Below, one piece after another: positions 62,861 through 64,000 of a stretch of DNA of 64,000 nucleotides. The notes under the pieces were generated by a model. The model was not told the DNA's origin, made no database searches, and saw only the letters and a list, made by a program, of their open reading frames with translations. Each line of letters starts with the position of its first letter. Position 1 is the stretch's first letter. Made by a program: the position numbers and the translations under genes. The DNA comes from Methanoculleus frigidifontis (GTDB lineage Archaea > Halobacteriota > Methanomicrobia > Methanomicrobiales > Methanoculleaceae). Location of the stretch: assembly GCF_030464345.1 (NCBI RefSeq), contig NZ_VCYH01000002.1, positions 329,945 to 393,944 of the forward strand. Reading direction: 5' to 3'.

Positions 62861-63307
62861 ATGATGCCGCATATTGTCGAGAGCATCAGAGAGGATCACG
62901 TCCGCGTCCTGCACCTGCTGGACATCCTCGAGCAGACGGGCGAAGGGCGCGAAGAGAGGTATGCGACGGTGAAGCACGAACTGCAGGGGCATATGCACGG
63001 CGAAGAGGCGACGCTTTATCGCAGGATGGAGCGGGTGATGCAGGACGAGATAGAGCAGTCGGTCAGGGATCATACCGGCTTTCGCGAGATATTCGGCAGG
63101 CTCGACCGGATGCCGCCTGACCGGGACGCGTGGCTCGTCCACCTCCGGGAGCTGCAAAGGCGGGTCTGGGAGCATATCGAGCACGAGGAGACGGTTCTCG
63201 AGGAGGCGCTTTCCGTGATGGACACCCCCGAACTCTACGAGATGGGCGACTATTTTCAGCAGGCCAAACGGGCAATGATACAGATGGCCTCCGGACGGCA
63301 CCCGTGA
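62861..63307 (+). CDS. Hemerythrin-like protein 1
   Basis: A 148-residue four-helix HHE protein. Candidate di-iron ligands are in IREDHVRVL, KHELQGHMHGEEATLY, RDHTGFREI and WEHIEHEETVL. Such proteins bind O2 or NO or store iron. Start at 62861 (MMPHIVESIRED) is aligned with the next gene; an ATG at 62798 overlapping the previous stop would add 21 residues. It shares clear similarity with the following gene, so they arose by duplication. Confidence 0.85.
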   Translation: MMPHIVESIREDHVRVLHLLDILEQTGEGREERYATVKHELQGHMHGEEATLYRRMERVMQDEIEQSVRDHTGFREIFGRLDRMPPDRDAWLVHLRELQRRVWEHIEHEETVLEEALSVMDTPELYEMGDYFQQAKRAMIQMASGRHP

Positions 63308-63400
63308 AGGCTGCGCCAGCCCCCTCCCCCGGGCACGGCAGCAGGGAAATTATTACATACCTGGACTCTCTTTCAGTTCGTCAACGAGGAGGATTTTCTT

Positions 63401-63835
63401 ATGGCGGATATTGTCGAGATGATACGCGAGGACCATGACCTCATCCGGAGGCTGCTCCGCGATCTGCAGGACCGGCCCGAGGCGCGGGATATCAGATATA
63501 TGACGCTCCGGCGGGAGCTGCAGACCCATATGCATGCGGAGGAGACGACCGTCTACCGGCGGCTTGCTTCGGACATCACGGACGACGTTGCAGAGTTTCT
63601 GGAAGAACACAACCGTATGCGCGAGCTGATCGGCAGACTCGACACGACGTCTCTTGAAGACGAGGCCTGGCCACGGTATCTCGCGGACCTGCACGACTAC
63701 GTCGACTCCCACTTCGACCGTGAAGAGGATCTGCTGCTCAAACGCGTCCGGGATCTGCTCTCCCAGGTCGAACGCTACGAGATGTACGAGCAGTTCCAGA
63801 TGGAAAAAGGGGTTATGGCACAGTATACCGGATAA
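63401..63835 (+). CDS. Hemerythrin-like protein 2
   Basis: A 144-residue HHE protein with ligand segments IREDHDLIR, ELQTHMHAEETTVY, EEHNRMREL and DSHFDREEDLLL. It is a diverged tandem duplicate of the preceding gene: both begin with xIVExIRED and end with a YEM-containing helix. Probably another oxygen- or NO-handling protein. It follows gene 1 by 93 bases. Confidence 0.87.
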   Translation: MADIVEMIREDHDLIRRLLRDLQDRPEARDIRYMTLRRELQTHMHAEETTVYRRLASDITDDVAEFLEEHNRMRELIGRLDTTSLEDEAWPRYLADLHDYVDSHFDREEDLLLKRVRDLLSQVERYEMYEQFQMEKGVMAQYTG

Positions 63836-64000
63836 TCGTCGTATCCGGTTCCCTGCACCGGTATCGAAGAAATTGCGTCACCGGGTGCGTGAACCCCTGG
63901 GCATCCTGGTGTGATGCCGTGACGTGCGCGAAGCGCTGTCGCTCGCGGGGAAGGATGTGGTCAGAAGAAGTGTTGGCGTTCAATGCGTTAAAGGAAGGTA
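63836..64000. other. Trailing stretch without a visible gene
   Basis: Nothing recognisable is seen in the last 165 bases. Confidence 0.4.

Overview
The window is a high-GC archaeal chromosome segment. It carries archaeal S13/S4/S11, L18e, L13 and S9 with RNA polymerase subunits D, N and K, deoxyhypusine synthase, diphthine synthase, a mevalonate-pathway cluster with isopentenyl phosphate kinase, archaeal type IV pilins, TATA-box promoters, and a formylmethanofuran dehydrogenase B-type protein. This points to a methanogen of the Methanomicrobiales, most like Methanoculleus. The genus is inferred from gene content and style, not from a search.

Layout. 1-5400: Fic/Doc-like protein, SDH-family serine protease, small zinc protein, a decayed COG2865 regulator, and a translationally coupled DUF432-MscS pair. 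6075-18820: a PAS sensor kinase lacking the usual phospho-acceptor His, NusA-like protein, HisE, DUF151 nuclease, UPF0104 membrane protein, DUF357-DphB, a degenerate RecA/KaiC-like protein, an iron-uptake pair (DtxR-FeoA fusion and FeoB), PolX, and a convergent pair of cis-prenyltransferase genes that looks like a heteromeric enzyme. 18997-28750: an accessory island of four type IV pilin-like proteins, a hairpin locus, a TIR protein with a C-terminal CxxC repeat module, four copies of an approximately 324-bp repeat bracketing an archaeal ATPase, VapBC and gene remnants. 28780-37600: pRiA4b ORF-3-like protein, KamA-type radical SAM enzyme, the Era-like GTPase/OapB/OapC trio, and a five-gene run of stand-alone CBS-domain proteins. 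37600-39200: a decayed GC-rich repeat zone around a frameshifted lipoprotein.

39202-53668 is the housekeeping core: deoxyhypusine synthase, tRNA-Ser, ribosomal/RNA-polymerase genes, tRNA-Pro, enolase, S2, MEMO-like protein, mevalonate kinase, isopentenyl phosphate kinase, type 2 IDI, RNase J, prenyl synthase and GltX. The isoprenoid genes supply precursors for archaeal lipids, and the cis-prenyltransferase pair upstream would draw on the same pool for glycosyl carrier lipids. 53686-63835: TPR protein, flavodoxin, ACT-ACT-metallo-beta-lactamase fusion, an output-less HAMP sensor, PstS, amino-acid permease, an FmdD-FmdB fusion and two hemerythrins.

The strongest candidates for something undescribed are the TIR-zinc-repeat protein beside a small membrane protein, the rigidly spaced 324-bp repeats around the ATPase, and the CBS-only operon. 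No CRISPR array, rRNA or complete insertion sequence was seen.
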